The notes below the pieces were generated by a model. The model searched no databases and was not told where the DNA came from. It worked only from the letters and a program-made list of their open reading frames with translations. 36,444 bases of DNA from Deltaproteobacteria bacterium. Its GTDB lineage: Bacteria > Desulfobacterota > Desulfuromonadia > Geobacterales > Pseudopelobacteraceae. The DNA lies in contig JAFLLC010000135.1 in NCBI GenBank assembly GCA_019162745.1, positions 1-36,444 on the forward strand, read 5' to 3'. Shown in pieces: positions 1 to 8,499 of the stretch (position 1 is the first letter of the stretch; each line of letters starts with the position of its first letter). A program made the position numbers and the translations under genes.

Positions 1-19
1 TGTGGTTTAAAAGGGTTAA

Positions 20-57
20 AGAGTGTGCTCTGGAAGCCCGGCAACACCCTCTTTTTT
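20..57 (+). terminator. Weak candidate intrinsic terminator of an upstream gene
   Basis: AGAG (20-23) and TGT (24-26) can pair with ACA (44-46) and CTCT (49-52) around a two-base bulge, followed by a run of six T at 52-57. The stem is short and imperfect, so this is only a possible terminator for a gene left of the window. Confidence 0.3.
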
Positions 58-300
58 ATCTGCACAGAATACCTCAGAAGGGCAGCTTTCTCAACATCAA
101 AAAACGGATTGGATTATTTCCGCGTAACAGCAATTGCCTAATGGTGTAATTCGAGGCAAAGAGAGGTGTCAATAATCCGACACATTCAATGGTTTGACAC
201 GTGCGGATAAACCGGTTTTCAGGTACACACCATGACGCTGAAGGCTGTATCGCCAGAGTGGTCAGTATTACGGCCGTAGCCCCGGCATGATCAGTAGTGG

Positions 301-316
301 CGGCATGGAAAATGCA
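301..316 (+). promoter_or_regulatory. Candidate sigma-54 (-24/-12) promoter for the flagellar block
   Basis: CGGCATG-GAAA-ATGCA keeps the invariant GG-N10-GC spacing (GG 302-303, GC 314-315) and differs from TGGCACG-N4-TTGCA at three positions. Transcription would start near 327, about 40 nt before the flhA ATG. Flagellar genes of Geobacter relatives are known to use sigma-54. The match is read by eye only. Confidence 0.45.
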
Positions 317-369
317 TAATTAAGCAGTTCGACACTACGCACGATAAGGCGGCTGACAGATATATTTTT

Positions 370-2454
370 ATGGCAAATGGTTCGGTGGAAGCAATAGAGT
401 TACGCGGATTCCGTAAAAACTCAGACATCTATGTCGCCGTGGGTTTGATAGGCATCCTGTCGCTGATGATTATCCCCCTCCCGGCATTCATGCTCGATAT
501 TTTTCTGGCCGCCAACATCACAATATCACTGGCAATTCTGCTGATTTGTCTCTATACGATGCAGCCGCTTGATTTTTCGGTTTTTCCCTCGGTACTGCTG
601 GTCACGACCCTGTTCAGGCTGGCCCTCAATATCGCCGGAACCCGTTTGATACTGCTGCACGGGAGTGAGGGGGCTGAGTCGGCCGGTGCCGTTATCAAGG
701 CGTTCGGGCAGTTCGTGGTCGGCGGCAATTACATTGTCGGAGCAGTGCTGTTCCTGATTCTGGTGGTCATAAACTTTGTGGTTATCACCAAGGGCGCCGG
801 GCGAGTTGCCGAGGTTGCCGCGCGTTTTACCCTGGATGCCATGCCTGGCAAGCAGATGGCGATTGATGCCGACCTCTCAGCCGGCCTGCTGACCGATAAA
901 GAAGCGAAGCTGAGACGCATGAAGATATCTCGCGAAGCCGATTTTTACGGTTCCATGGATGGTGCCAGCAAGTTTGTGCGCGGGGATGCGGTCGCGGGGA
1001 TCATGATCGTCCTGATAAACATCTTCGGCGGGCTGATCATCGGGGTCTGGCAGCAGGGAATGCCGCTCATGAACGCTCTTTCCAACTATACGCTGCTGAC
1101 TATCGGCGAGGGATTGGTCGCCCAGATTCCTGCTCTCATTATTTCGACCGCTGCCGGTATCCTCGTAACCCGCTCCGCCGATGAAAACAGTTTTGGCCAG
1201 GAACTTACCGGCCAGTTTCTTAACTATCCCAAGGCCTTTTTCGTTGCCTCCGGCGTCATGTTCCTGTTTGCGCTCATTCCGGGATTGCCGCATTTTGCTT
1301 TTCTGCTGGTATCGGGTGTTACTTTTCTGGTCGGTAAAATGGCCCGTGAGAAGGCAGAGGTCGTTGAAGAAACGGCCTTGGCCGAAACAACCGCCGGTGA
1401 GGAGTCGATCGATCAGGCGTCAAATATCCGACCCCTGGATGTGCTGGAGCTGGAAGTCGGTTATGGCCTGGTGCCGATGGTTGACGCCGCCCAGAACGGC
1501 GAGCTGCTGGAACGCATCCGCTCTATCCGCCGCCAGACAGCACAGAAGATGGGTTTCGTCGTCCCACCTATTCATATCCACGACAATCTGCAGCTCAAGC
1601 CTTACGAGTACAATCTCCTTATTCGCGGTGCGCGGGTGGGGGGGAGCGAGCTGACCGGCCAGTATCTGGCAATGGATTCCGGCGGCGTCACCGCCAGCAT
1701 GCCTGGTATGACGACCAAAGAGCCGGTATTCGGACTGCCGGCTGTCTGGATACGGAGTGAAGATCGCGATCAGGCACAGATCAACGGTTATACTGTTGTA
1801 GACAGCACCACCGTTGTGGCCACACATGTCAGCGAAATTATCAAACGTTACTCGCATGAACTGGTCGGCCGGCAGGAGCTGCAGCAGCTGCTTGACAATG
1901 TTGCCATCACCGCCCCAAAAGTTGTTGATGAGCTGATACCTAACCTGCTTAACCTTGGGACAGTGCTGCGGGTGGTCAAGAGCCTGCTCAAAGAAGGGGT
2001 TTCGGTCCGTGATATGCGCACCATCCTGGAAAGCCTGGCCGACTATGCTTCGCTTACCAAAGATCCTGACGTGCTGACTGAATTTGTCCGGCAGGGGCTG
2101 GGAAGGTTTATCGTTGATCAGTACAAGCTGGATGATGAAACGCTCTTTCTGGTTACGATAGACCGTGAGGTAGAAGATATGATCGCCGAAGCGATCCAGC
2201 CGTCAGATCAGGGGAGTTATCTGGCGATAGAGCCGGCGATTGCCCAGCAGATCATATCGTCTGTCCGGAGTATGTCCGAACGGTTCGGGGCGAGCGGGGC
2301 CCAGCCGCTGCTGCTGGCCTCTCCGTCGATCCGCCGTCACGTGCGGAAATTGATTGAGCGTTTTGTCCCTCATATGGCGGTGCTCTCACACAACGAAATA
2401 CCTCAGAATGTTAAAATCCAGTCACTAGGGGTGGTAAGTTTAAATGCTGGTTAA
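370..2454 (+). CDS. flhA: Flagellar biosynthesis protein FlhA
   Basis: FlhA is the large integral membrane subunit of the flagellar type III export gate. It docks chaperone-substrate complexes and couples export to the proton motive force. The 694-residue length is normal for the family. The N-terminal half has several hydrophobic segments (from about residue 20 to 330), and the FHIPEP-type signature RFTLDAMPGKQMAIDADL lies at 152-169. The rest is the soluble cytoplasmic domain. The ribosome site before the ATG is weak, so the start is slightly uncertain, but the following sequence aligns well with FlhA N-termini. The end overlaps flhF by 11 nt, suggesting translational coupling. It is the first gene of the visible flagellar block, behind a candidate sigma-54 promoter. 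Confidence 0.96.
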   Translation: MANGSVEAIELRGFRKNSDIYVAVGLIGILSLMIIPLPAFMLDIFLAANITISLAILLICLYTMQPLDFSVFPSVLLVTTLFRLALNIAGTRLILLHGSEGAESAGAVIKAFGQFVVGGNYIVGAVLFLILVVINFVVITKGAGRVAEVAARFTLDAMPGKQMAIDADLSAGLLTDKEAKLRRMKISREADFYGSMDGASKFVRGDAVAGIMIVLINIFGGLIIGVWQQGMPLMNALSNYTLLTIGEGLVAQIPALIISTAAGILVTRSADENSFGQELTGQFLNYPKAFFVASGVMFLFALIPGLPHFAFLLVSGVTFLVGKMAREKAEVVEETALAETTAGEESIDQASNIRPLDVLELEVGYGLVPMVDAAQNGELLERIRSIRRQTAQKMGFVVPPIHIHDNLQLKPYEYNLLIRGARVGGSELTGQYLAMDSGGVTASMPGMTTKEPVFGLPAVWIRSEDRDQAQINGYTVVDSTTVVATHVSEIIKRYSHELVGRQELQQLLDNVAITAPKVVDELIPNLLNLGTVLRVVKSLLKEGVSVRDMRTILESLADYASLTKDPDVLTEFVRQGLGRFIVDQYKLDDETLFLVTIDREVEDMIAEAIQPSDQGSYLAIEPAIAQQIISSVRSMSERFGASGAQPLLLASPSIRRHVRKLIERFVPHMAVLSHNEIPQNVKIQSLGVVSLNAG

Positions 2455-3778
2455 AACATTTCAAGCGGCGAGTATGCCGGAAGCGCTGCGCATGATAAAG
2501 GCCGAACTCGGCCCCGATGCCATGATTCTCTCGACAAAAAAAGAGAAGGTTGGCGGCTTCCTCGGATTTTTCAGCAAGCAGGTCTACCGTGTTACGGCGG
2601 CGATAGATCCGGTACGCAAACCGGCTCCACCACAGGCTCCTCCTGTCATCCCTCGTGACGTGGCGCCACGTGAGCGGACGGCGCGGGAGGAGATGGAAAG
2701 TTCAATGCTGGCTCCATTGGCACGGGAGCTGAAAGATCTGCGCGAAAAGGTGGAGTCACTTACCCGCCGTGAAGAGGAAGTCCGCGCGGAAGTGAAGCCG
2801 ACTGACGAAGCAGAAGCAAAAGAACAGCAGGATATCGGGATAAACCTCAAAAACATTCCCCGCTCCGATCTGGAGGAGATCAAAAAGCTGCTCCTTGCGA
2901 CGTTGGCAAAAAGCCATGATGGGGGCGCCAAAGATGTCCAATGGCCGACAATTTCCGACGGAGCTGCCCCGGAGATGCCGTCTGGCGCTGATCTCCTCCC
3001 GGAGGATTCACCACTGGCGAGAGAGTTGGCAGCCAGCGGGGTCTCTACCGATCTGATCAGGAAAATTGTCGATACACTCAATACGCTGCCACTGCAGAGC
3101 GGCAGCCAGAGTGTCAAGGGGCGGTTGGGTGAAACGCTCGGCCGCTTGATCAAGTTTGCCGGCGCGCTCAAGCTGAAAAAAAACTCTCCCCGCATCATCG
3201 CCTTGGTCGGGCCGACCGGCGTCGGCAAGACAACGACAACCGCCAAGCTGGCCGCTATGTACGCACTCAACAAAGGGAACAAAGTTGCGCTGATTACCAT
3301 GGATATTTTCAGGGTGGGGGCGGTAGAACAGCTCAAAACCTATTCCCGCATCATGGGGATCCCGCTGGAGGTTGCTTCGACCCCGAAAGAGCTGGAAAAG
3401 GCCGTGGAGAAACATTCGGCCTGCGATTTGATTTTTATCGATACCGCCGGTCGCAGCCACAAGGATAAGGAAAAGCTTGATGAAATGAAGAACTTTCTGG
3501 AGGATAAAATTCCGATGGAAGTGTTCCTCTGTCTTTCAGCTACCACCAAGGATCGGGAACTGGAGGAAATTCTTAACCGTTTCAGAATTTTTCAGATAAG
3601 TAAGGTCGTTTTTACAAAAATAGATGAGTGTGAAAGTTTCGGGAATATGGTCAACCTGTTGATGAAGGATAATTTGCAGATTGCCTATTTTACCACCGGC
3701 CAGCGCGTGCCTGAAGATATAGAAATTGCGACTCCGGCCAAGCTGGCAGATATGATTTTTCGTGAGGGGGCAGAATGA
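2444..3778 (+). CDS. flhF: Flagellar SRP-like GTPase FlhF
   Basis: FlhF is an SRP-family GTPase that sets where and, together with FlhG, how many flagella are built. Visible features are the family N-terminus (MLVKTFQAASMPEALRMIK), a charged low-complexity linker at about 60-135, an N-domain, and a C-terminal G domain. The G domain has the P-loop GPTGVGKT at 256-263, DTAGR at 333-337 and TKID at 391-394. The length of 444 residues is typical. Its ATG overlaps the end of flhA, and its stop overlaps the flhG start as ATGA. The pairing with flhG points to a polar flagellum, which is inference from known FlhF/FlhG systems. Confidence 0.95.
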   Translation: MLVKTFQAASMPEALRMIKAELGPDAMILSTKKEKVGGFLGFFSKQVYRVTAAIDPVRKPAPPQAPPVIPRDVAPRERTAREEMESSMLAPLARELKDLREKVESLTRREEEVRAEVKPTDEAEAKEQQDIGINLKNIPRSDLEEIKKLLLATLAKSHDGGAKDVQWPTISDGAAPEMPSGADLLPEDSPLARELAASGVSTDLIRKIVDTLNTLPLQSGSQSVKGRLGETLGRLIKFAGALKLKKNSPRIIALVGPTGVGKTTTTAKLAAMYALNKGNKVALITMDIFRVGAVEQLKTYSRIMGIPLEVASTPKELEKAVEKHSACDLIFIDTAGRSHKDKEKLDEMKNFLEDKIPMEVFLCLSATTKDRELEEILNRFRIFQISKVVFTKIDECESFGNMVNLLMKDNLQIAYFTTGQRVPEDIEIATPAKLADMIFREGAE

Positions 3779-4707
3779 GCGCCAGCAACATGCAGGGGAC
3801 CGGTGATCAGGCTGACACTCTCCGCCAGATGGCTCACACAGCAAAAGCAAACAAGAGAGCCGATTCTACCTCAGCGGGTGGATTGGCTGACCAGCAGGGG
3901 ATCAGGGTTATCTCGGTTACCAGTGGCAAGGGTGGTGTCGGCAAGAGCAATGTCGTCTCCAATCTGGCCATCGCGCTTTCGGCCCAGGGAAAGAAAGTGC
4001 TGCTGATCGATGCTGACCTTGGTCTCGGCAATCTGGATGTGCTGTTGGGACTTTCACCGCAGTACAACCTGAATGATGTTCTGAACGGTGAAAAGAACAT
4101 TATGGACATCCTGATTGACGGCCCGGCCGGAATCAAGATCATCCCGGCCGGTTCTGGAGTGCAGGAGCTGACCAGCCTGGGGCAGCATGCAAAACTGAAG
4201 CTGCTGGACGAACTGGACATGCTGGAAGAACAGTTCGACATAATGATTGTAGATACCGAAGCCGGTATCTCGGAAAATGTCACCTATTTCACCGTCGCCG
4301 CCCAGGAGATTTTTGTGGTAGTCACCCCCGAGCCGACCTCTATCACCGATGCCTACGCCCTGATTAAACTTCTGGCGACCCGCTATTCAGAACATCATTT
4401 CAAGGTTCTCGTCAATATGGCCAAGGACAGTGAGGAGGCGCTGGAGGTCTTTCGCAAGCTGGCCAACGTGGCGGGACGTTTTCTGGACATTTCGCTCGAT
4501 TACCTGGGGTGTGTTGTGAAAGACGAGAAAGTCGTCGAGGCTGTCAAACGTCAAAAAGCCGTCACCGAACTTTTCCCCGATTCTGAAGCGGCACAATGTT
4601 TTAACACGCTGGCCAAGCGGGTTGTTGAAAACAAGCGTCAGGGCAGGGTCAAAGGAAATATCCAGTTTTTTTTCCGCAGGATGCTTGATAATGCCGGAGG
4701 GAACTAA
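3775..4707 (+). CDS. flhG: Flagellar number regulator, MinD-like ATPase FlhG (FleN/YlxH)
   Basis: FlhG is a ParA/MinD-family ATPase that limits flagellar number and stimulates the FlhF GTPase. The deviant Walker A SGKGGVGKS is at residues 50-58, followed by an IDADLGLGNLDVLLG motif typical of MinD-like proteins. The N-terminal extension contains DQADTLR (11-17), matching the DQAxxLR element by which FlhG activates FlhF in characterised systems. The C-terminus is basic and hydrophobic (IQFFFRRML), consistent with an amphipathic membrane-targeting helix. The 310-residue length is typical. It is coupled to flhF by a 4-nt ATGA overlap and followed at once by fliA. Confidence 0.94.
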   Translation: MSASNMQGTGDQADTLRQMAHTAKANKRADSTSAGGLADQQGIRVISVTSGKGGVGKSNVVSNLAIALSAQGKKVLLIDADLGLGNLDVLLGLSPQYNLNDVLNGEKNIMDILIDGPAGIKIIPAGSGVQELTSLGQHAKLKLLDELDMLEEQFDIMIVDTEAGISENVTYFTVAAQEIFVVVTPEPTSITDAYALIKLLATRYSEHHFKVLVNMAKDSEEALEVFRKLANVAGRFLDISLDYLGCVVKDEKVVEAVKRQKAVTELFPDSEAAQCFNTLAKRVVENKRQGRVKGNIQFFFRRMLDNAGGN

Positions 4708-4711
4708 AACG

Positions 4712-5458
4712 ATGACTGACGGGGGCGGTTCCAGCACTGGTGTAAGCTACTCTGCTGATCGCGAACAGCTGATACTGGCACATATCCCGCTGGTGCGCTA
4801 TCTGGTCGGCAGGATGTCGGCCAAACTACCCCCGCATCTTGATCAGCAGGATCTAACCAGCTCCGCCATGATTGGTCTGATAAATGCAGCAGATCGCTTT
4901 GATCCTTCACGGGGCGTGCTCTTTAAAACATTTGCCGAACAGCATATCCGCGGGACGATTCTGGATGAGCTCCGTTCATACGATGTACTCAGCCGCTCCA
5001 TGCGGGAGAAGTACAAACGGCTGGAACGGGAAATGCGCGGGCTTGAAAACATGCTTGGACGTCACCCTACCAGCGAGGAGGTTGCCGCTGCGCTGCAGAT
5101 CAGTCTGGATGACTATTTTGAGCTGCTCGACGACGTACATGTATTTACCTTTATAAGTCTGGATGACAGCTGGGAGGGGGATGACGGCAGCCCTCTCTGC
5201 CTGGCGGACGTACTGTGCGAAGCTGAAGCAAAAAATCCGCAGCAGCAGGTAATGTCCATGCAGCTGGCCGAAGCGCTCGGGGGGGCTATTGACACACTGC
5301 CCGAGAAGGAACGGCTGGCGGTAACGCTCTATTATAATGAAGATTTTAATCTCAAGGAGATCGGTGAGACGCTTGGTCTGACAGAGTCCAGGATTTCACA
5401 GCTTATCAGTCAGGCGATGGTCAGGTTGCGCTCGCGTCTCAAGCTGCACAAAAATTAG
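4712..5458 (+). CDS. fliA: Flagellar sigma factor FliA (sigma-28)
   Basis: FliA directs RNA polymerase to late flagellar and chemotaxis promoters. The product of 248 residues shows sigma-70 region 2 (RFDPSRGVLFKTFAEQHIRG), region 3 (HPTSEEVAAAL) and a C-terminal region 4 helix-turn-helix (FNLKEIGETLGLTESRISQL). I chose the ATG at 4712, which has GGAGG at 4696-4700 about 11 nt upstream. The frame is open farther upstream, but that would bury the N-terminus inside flhG. The gene begins 4 nt after flhG ends. No anti-sigma factor FlgM is seen in the window. Confidence 0.94.
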   Translation: MTDGGGSSTGVSYSADREQLILAHIPLVRYLVGRMSAKLPPHLDQQDLTSSAMIGLINAADRFDPSRGVLFKTFAEQHIRGTILDELRSYDVLSRSMREKYKRLEREMRGLENMLGRHPTSEEVAAALQISLDDYFELLDDVHVFTFISLDDSWEGDDGSPLCLADVLCEAEAKNPQQQVMSMQLAEALGGAIDTLPEKERLAVTLYYNEDFNLKEIGETLGLTESRISQLISQAMVRLRSRLKLHKN

Positions 5459-5475
5459 CACAAGGGGAAGCCGCT

Positions 5476-6213
5476 ATGAACAGTGGTATGTACGCAGCAG
5501 TATCAGGAAGCCTGGCCGCCATGCAGCGCCTGGACGTTATCAGCAATAATCTGGCGAATATAAATACCCCCGGTTATAAAAAAGACAAGATGTCGTTCGA
5601 AGGTTTACTGGCCGGCAACATCAACCCACCGGCAGTTCCGCAGGGGATGACTGCTGATCCTATCCTGCAGAAGGATAATATTTATATCGATTATGCCAGC
5701 GGCCCGATCAGTCAGAGTGGTAATCCACTCGATCTGGCGCTTGACGGCGACGGCTTTTTTGCTGTTACCACTCCGGAAGGGACCGCCTACACCCGTCAGG
5801 GTAATTTCCGTACATCGGTTGACGGCACTCTGGTGACCGTCGATGGTTATCCGGTTCAGGGAACGGGAGGGGCGTCAATCAGCATCCAGGGAAGTCGGAT
5901 TGAAATCGATGCCAGAGGTGTTGTTACGGTTGACGGCACCGAGACCGGCTCGATCCCGGTCATGGACTTTGAAAAACCGTATGCCATGACCAAGCTCGGC
6001 AACGCGCTGTTTATTCCTGCCGATCCGCAGGCGGCTCCTCAGGCCGGCAAGGCGCAGATCCGGCAGGGGCACATCGAAGGCTCGAATGTCGAGAGTATTT
6101 CGGAAATGGTACAGATGATCGAAACCAACCGTTATTTCGAAGCATGTTCAAAGGTTATAAAAGGGTTCGACGATATGGCGGCAAAAGCTGCCACCGAAAT
6201 TGGCAGGGTCTAG
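5476..6213 (+). CDS. flgF: Flagellar basal-body proximal rod protein FlgF
   Basis: FlgF forms part of the proximal rod that crosses the periplasm. The 245-residue product has the N-terminal rod motif with SNNLANINTPGYKKDK at about 25-40. A middle segment includes GNPLDLALDGDGFFAV, the sequence typical of the hook-basal-body family. The C-terminal helix (VESISEMVQMIETNRYFEA) is the conserved heptad region used for axial packing. AAGGGGAAG precedes the ATG at a suitable distance. It sits 17 nt after fliA and just before its paralogue flgG. Confidence 0.93.
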   Translation: MNSGMYAAVSGSLAAMQRLDVISNNLANINTPGYKKDKMSFEGLLAGNINPPAVPQGMTADPILQKDNIYIDYASGPISQSGNPLDLALDGDGFFAVTTPEGTAYTRQGNFRTSVDGTLVTVDGYPVQGTGGASISIQGSRIEIDARGVVTVDGTETGSIPVMDFEKPYAMTKLGNALFIPADPQAAPQAGKAQIRQGHIEGSNVESISEMVQMIETNRYFEACSKVIKGFDDMAAKAATEIGRV

Positions 6214-6242
6214 GATTTCATTTATCTACAAGGAGCTGCATC

Positions 6243-7031
6243 ATGATTCGTTCACTCTGGACCGCCGCGTCCGGCATGCAGGGACAGCAGAAGAGCATCG
6301 ACGTTGTTGCCAACAACCTGGCTAACGTAAATACAACCGGCTTCAAAAAAAGCAGGGCAGATTTCCAGGACCTCATCTACCAGAACCTGAAATCAACCGG
6401 TGCCCCCGCTACCAACGCTACCCAGGTACCGACCGGAATTCAGATAGGTTTGGGAAGCCGTCTGGCATCGGTTACAAAAATATTTACGGCGGGAGATTTT
6501 ACCCAGACCGGCAACGAACTGGACGTCGCCATCGAAGGGGAAGGTTTTTTCCCGATTACAATGCCTGACGGTACGACCGGCTATTCGAAGGCCGGCGCTT
6601 TTAAACGCGACAGTACCGGGCAGATCGTAACGCCCGATGGTAATCCACTCTCTCCTTCAATACTTATCCCAAACAATGCTACAAAAATAAATATCGGCAG
6701 TGACGGCACGGTATCGGTGCAGGTGGCTGGCCAGAGCGCCACGACGACGGTAGGAAACATCGAACTGGCGTCTTTTTCCAATCCGTCCGGCCTCTCAAGC
6801 CAGGGGAAAAACATTTATCTCCCGACTGACGCCTCCGGAACAGCTACGGTTGGGACTCCAGGAAAGGACGGACTTGGCACGATCGCCCAGGGACTTTTGG
6901 AGATGAGCAATGTCAACGTGGCGGAAGAGATGGTCAACATGATCGTCGGTCAGCGGGCCTACGAGATCAACGCCAAGGCGGTCACCGCTTCTGACGAGAT
7001 GCTGCAGACCGCCAATAACCTCAAACGGTAG
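6243..7031 (+). CDS. flgG: Flagellar basal-body distal rod protein FlgG
   Basis: FlgG is the distal rod (drive shaft) subunit. The start at 6243 is set by AAGGAG 8 nt upstream and gives 262 residues, matching the usual FlgG length of about 260. An upstream in-frame start would add 33 unrelated residues. The N-terminus MIRSLWTAASGMQGQQKSID is diagnostic of FlgG, followed by VVANNLANVNTTGFKKS. The C-terminus holds LEMSNVNVAEEMVNMIVGQR, the conserved D0 helix. It lies 29 nt downstream of flgF. Confidence 0.95.
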   Translation: MIRSLWTAASGMQGQQKSIDVVANNLANVNTTGFKKSRADFQDLIYQNLKSTGAPATNATQVPTGIQIGLGSRLASVTKIFTAGDFTQTGNELDVAIEGEGFFPITMPDGTTGYSKAGAFKRDSTGQIVTPDGNPLSPSILIPNNATKINIGSDGTVSVQVAGQSATTTVGNIELASFSNPSGLSSQGKNIYLPTDASGTATVGTPGKDGLGTIAQGLLEMSNVNVAEEMVNMIVGQRAYEINAKAVTASDEMLQTANNLKR

Positions 7032-7049
7032 AACCGGACCTGATTTCTC

Positions 7050-7763
7050 ATGAAACTCACACTGTCACATGTTTTTATTCTGCTCCTGGTCTTTACGCTC
7101 CTGCTCCCACGTCAGGCCTCATCTGCAACCGGCCGGGAACAGGAGGTCCGCCAGGCTGTCACCGCCTTTGTGATAACCCGTACTGCCGGAATGGGATGGG
7201 ATGTCCGCATCCGCCGGATGACTATTCCTGATACTTTGAAATTCCCGGAGGGGAAGGTTGACTACGAGATCATCGCTCCGCAGCAGTGGGAAGGGTGGGG
7301 GAATATAAACATAGCTGTTATTGCCCGGCAGAAAGAGAGGGTGCTGCGCAATATTTCTGTCAGGGTGGACGTAGAAGCGTTGACTGATATGGTTGTTGCC
7401 CTGCACCAGATTGAACATGGGGAACTGATATCTGCTGCCGATGTTGTGCTGCAAAAGCGTGAAATATCACAGAACACTAATCTTGCCGCCCGTACAATAG
7501 ATGAAGTGGTTGGGCAAAAAACCCGCATGACCATCAGGGCCAATCAGCCGGTTCGTGCTGACAGGATCGAAAGGGTGCCGCTGATCAAGTCGGGTCAGAT
7601 GGTGACTATCGTTGCGGAAAATGAAGTGTTGAAGATCTCCGTCTCCGGGAAAGCCCGCAGTTCCGGTGCAGAAGGGGATACCATCAGGGTGCAGAACCTG
7701 ACCTCACTCAAAGAAATAGCGGCCGTAGTCGTCAGTGCAACCACCGTACAGGTTCCATTCTGA
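7050..7763 (+). CDS. flgA: Flagellar P-ring assembly chaperone FlgA
   Basis: FlgA is a periplasmic chaperone needed for assembly of the P ring by FlgI. The 237-residue product starts with a hydrophobic export signal (residues about 5-20, likely cleavage after SSA near 26). It then has a mixed N-terminal region and a C-terminal SAF/ChapFlgA domain with the family sequences GELISAADVV and NQPVRADRIE. The last segment (GQMVTIVAENEVLKISVSGKA) also fits the family. The gene sits between flgG and the ring genes flgH/flgI, as in many deltaproteobacterial flagellar loci. Its 3' end lies 25 nt before the flgH start. Confidence 0.9.
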   Translation: MKLTLSHVFILLLVFTLLLPRQASSATGREQEVRQAVTAFVITRTAGMGWDVRIRRMTIPDTLKFPEGKVDYEIIAPQQWEGWGNINIAVIARQKERVLRNISVRVDVEALTDMVVALHQIEHGELISAADVVLQKREISQNTNLAARTIDEVVGQKTRMTIRANQPVRADRIERVPLIKSGQMVTIVAENEVLKISVSGKARSSGAEGDTIRVQNLTSLKEIAAVVVSATTVQVPF

Positions 7764-7788
7764 ACAGATTCCGGCTGAAGGAATGTAT

Positions 7789-8463
7789 ATGAAACAGATA
7801 TGTTTGTTAATGCTGCTGTTGTTACTATCCGCATGTGCAGTTGAAAAAACCGATGTCAAGACCGCCGGATTTGAGGAGCCGCAGTCGAAGCCGGTTGCCG
7901 ATTATTCAAACGGTTCGATCTGGCAGTCGGCGTCAGCCAGCTTGACTGAGGACCTGAAAGCCCGCCGCAGAGGGGACACAGTCACTATAGTTATTTCCGA
8001 GGTCGCCAGTGCTTCCAAGGAGGCCAAGACCGGAACATCGCGCGACAGCTCGGTGAGTGCCGGAATTCCCAACCTGGTGGGGCTTGAGAACAATGGTTTT
8101 GTCAAAAATAATTTCGCTGACCTAGCCAAGCTGATCAGCGCCAGTACAAGTTCAAAATTCGAGGGTGCCGGTTCTACTACGCGTCAGGAAAATCTGAATG
8201 CGACCATTACCGCCCGTGTGGTGGATGTCCTCCCGAGCGGCAACCTGATGATAGAGGGGCGCCGCAATATCAGGGTCAACGAAGAGGACCAGATTATTGT
8301 TCTCGAAGGAACCGTACGCTCACGGGATATCGCCCCTGACAACACCGTAAATTCGATCTACATCGCCGATGCGCGCATCAGCTATTCCGGGCGGGGGATC
8401 ATATCTGACCGGCAGAGTCCAGGGTGGCTGCTGAATATTATTGACAAGATCTGGCCTTTCTGA
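7789..8463 (+). CDS. flgH: Flagellar L-ring lipoprotein FlgH
   Basis: FlgH forms the outer-membrane L ring around the distal rod. I chose the ATG at 7789, with GAAGGA at 7777-7782, which gives 224 residues and a classic lipoprotein signal: MKQICLLMLLLLLSAC with the lipobox cysteine at residue 16. Conserved FlgH features follow: SIWQSASASLTEDLKARRRGD, then TVTIVISE. The C-terminal half contains GNLMIEGRRNIRVNEEDQII and the GVIRSRDI-like segment GTVRSRDIAPDNTVNS. It is followed by flgI after 36 nt. Confidence 0.94.
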   Translation: MKQICLLMLLLLLSACAVEKTDVKTAGFEEPQSKPVADYSNGSIWQSASASLTEDLKARRRGDTVTIVISEVASASKEAKTGTSRDSSVSAGIPNLVGLENNGFVKNNFADLAKLISASTSSKFEGAGSTTRQENLNATITARVVDVLPSGNLMIEGRRNIRVNEEDQIIVLEGTVRSRDIAPDNTVNSIYIADARISYSGRGIISDRQSPGWLLNIIDKIWPF

Positions 8464-8499
8464 TCGCTTGATATCTGTGCATCCACAAAAGGTAACCTT

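Larger units (their letters stand above)
1..369. other. Gene-free leader region upstream of flhA
   Basis: No credible coding region is seen on either strand. The stretch holds a weak terminator-like hairpin near the left edge, several short GACAC/GTGTC elements at about 166-200, a 10-bp palindrome TACGGCCGTA at 269-278, and a candidate -24/-12 promoter at 301-316. The gene that normally precedes flhA (flhB) is not in the window. Confidence 0.6.

Noticed and set aside
4775-4790. TGGCAC-N5-CCGC, a partial sigma-54 promoter match inside fliA
   Set aside because: The -12 part is poor and it lies within coding sequence without a downstream gene needing it.
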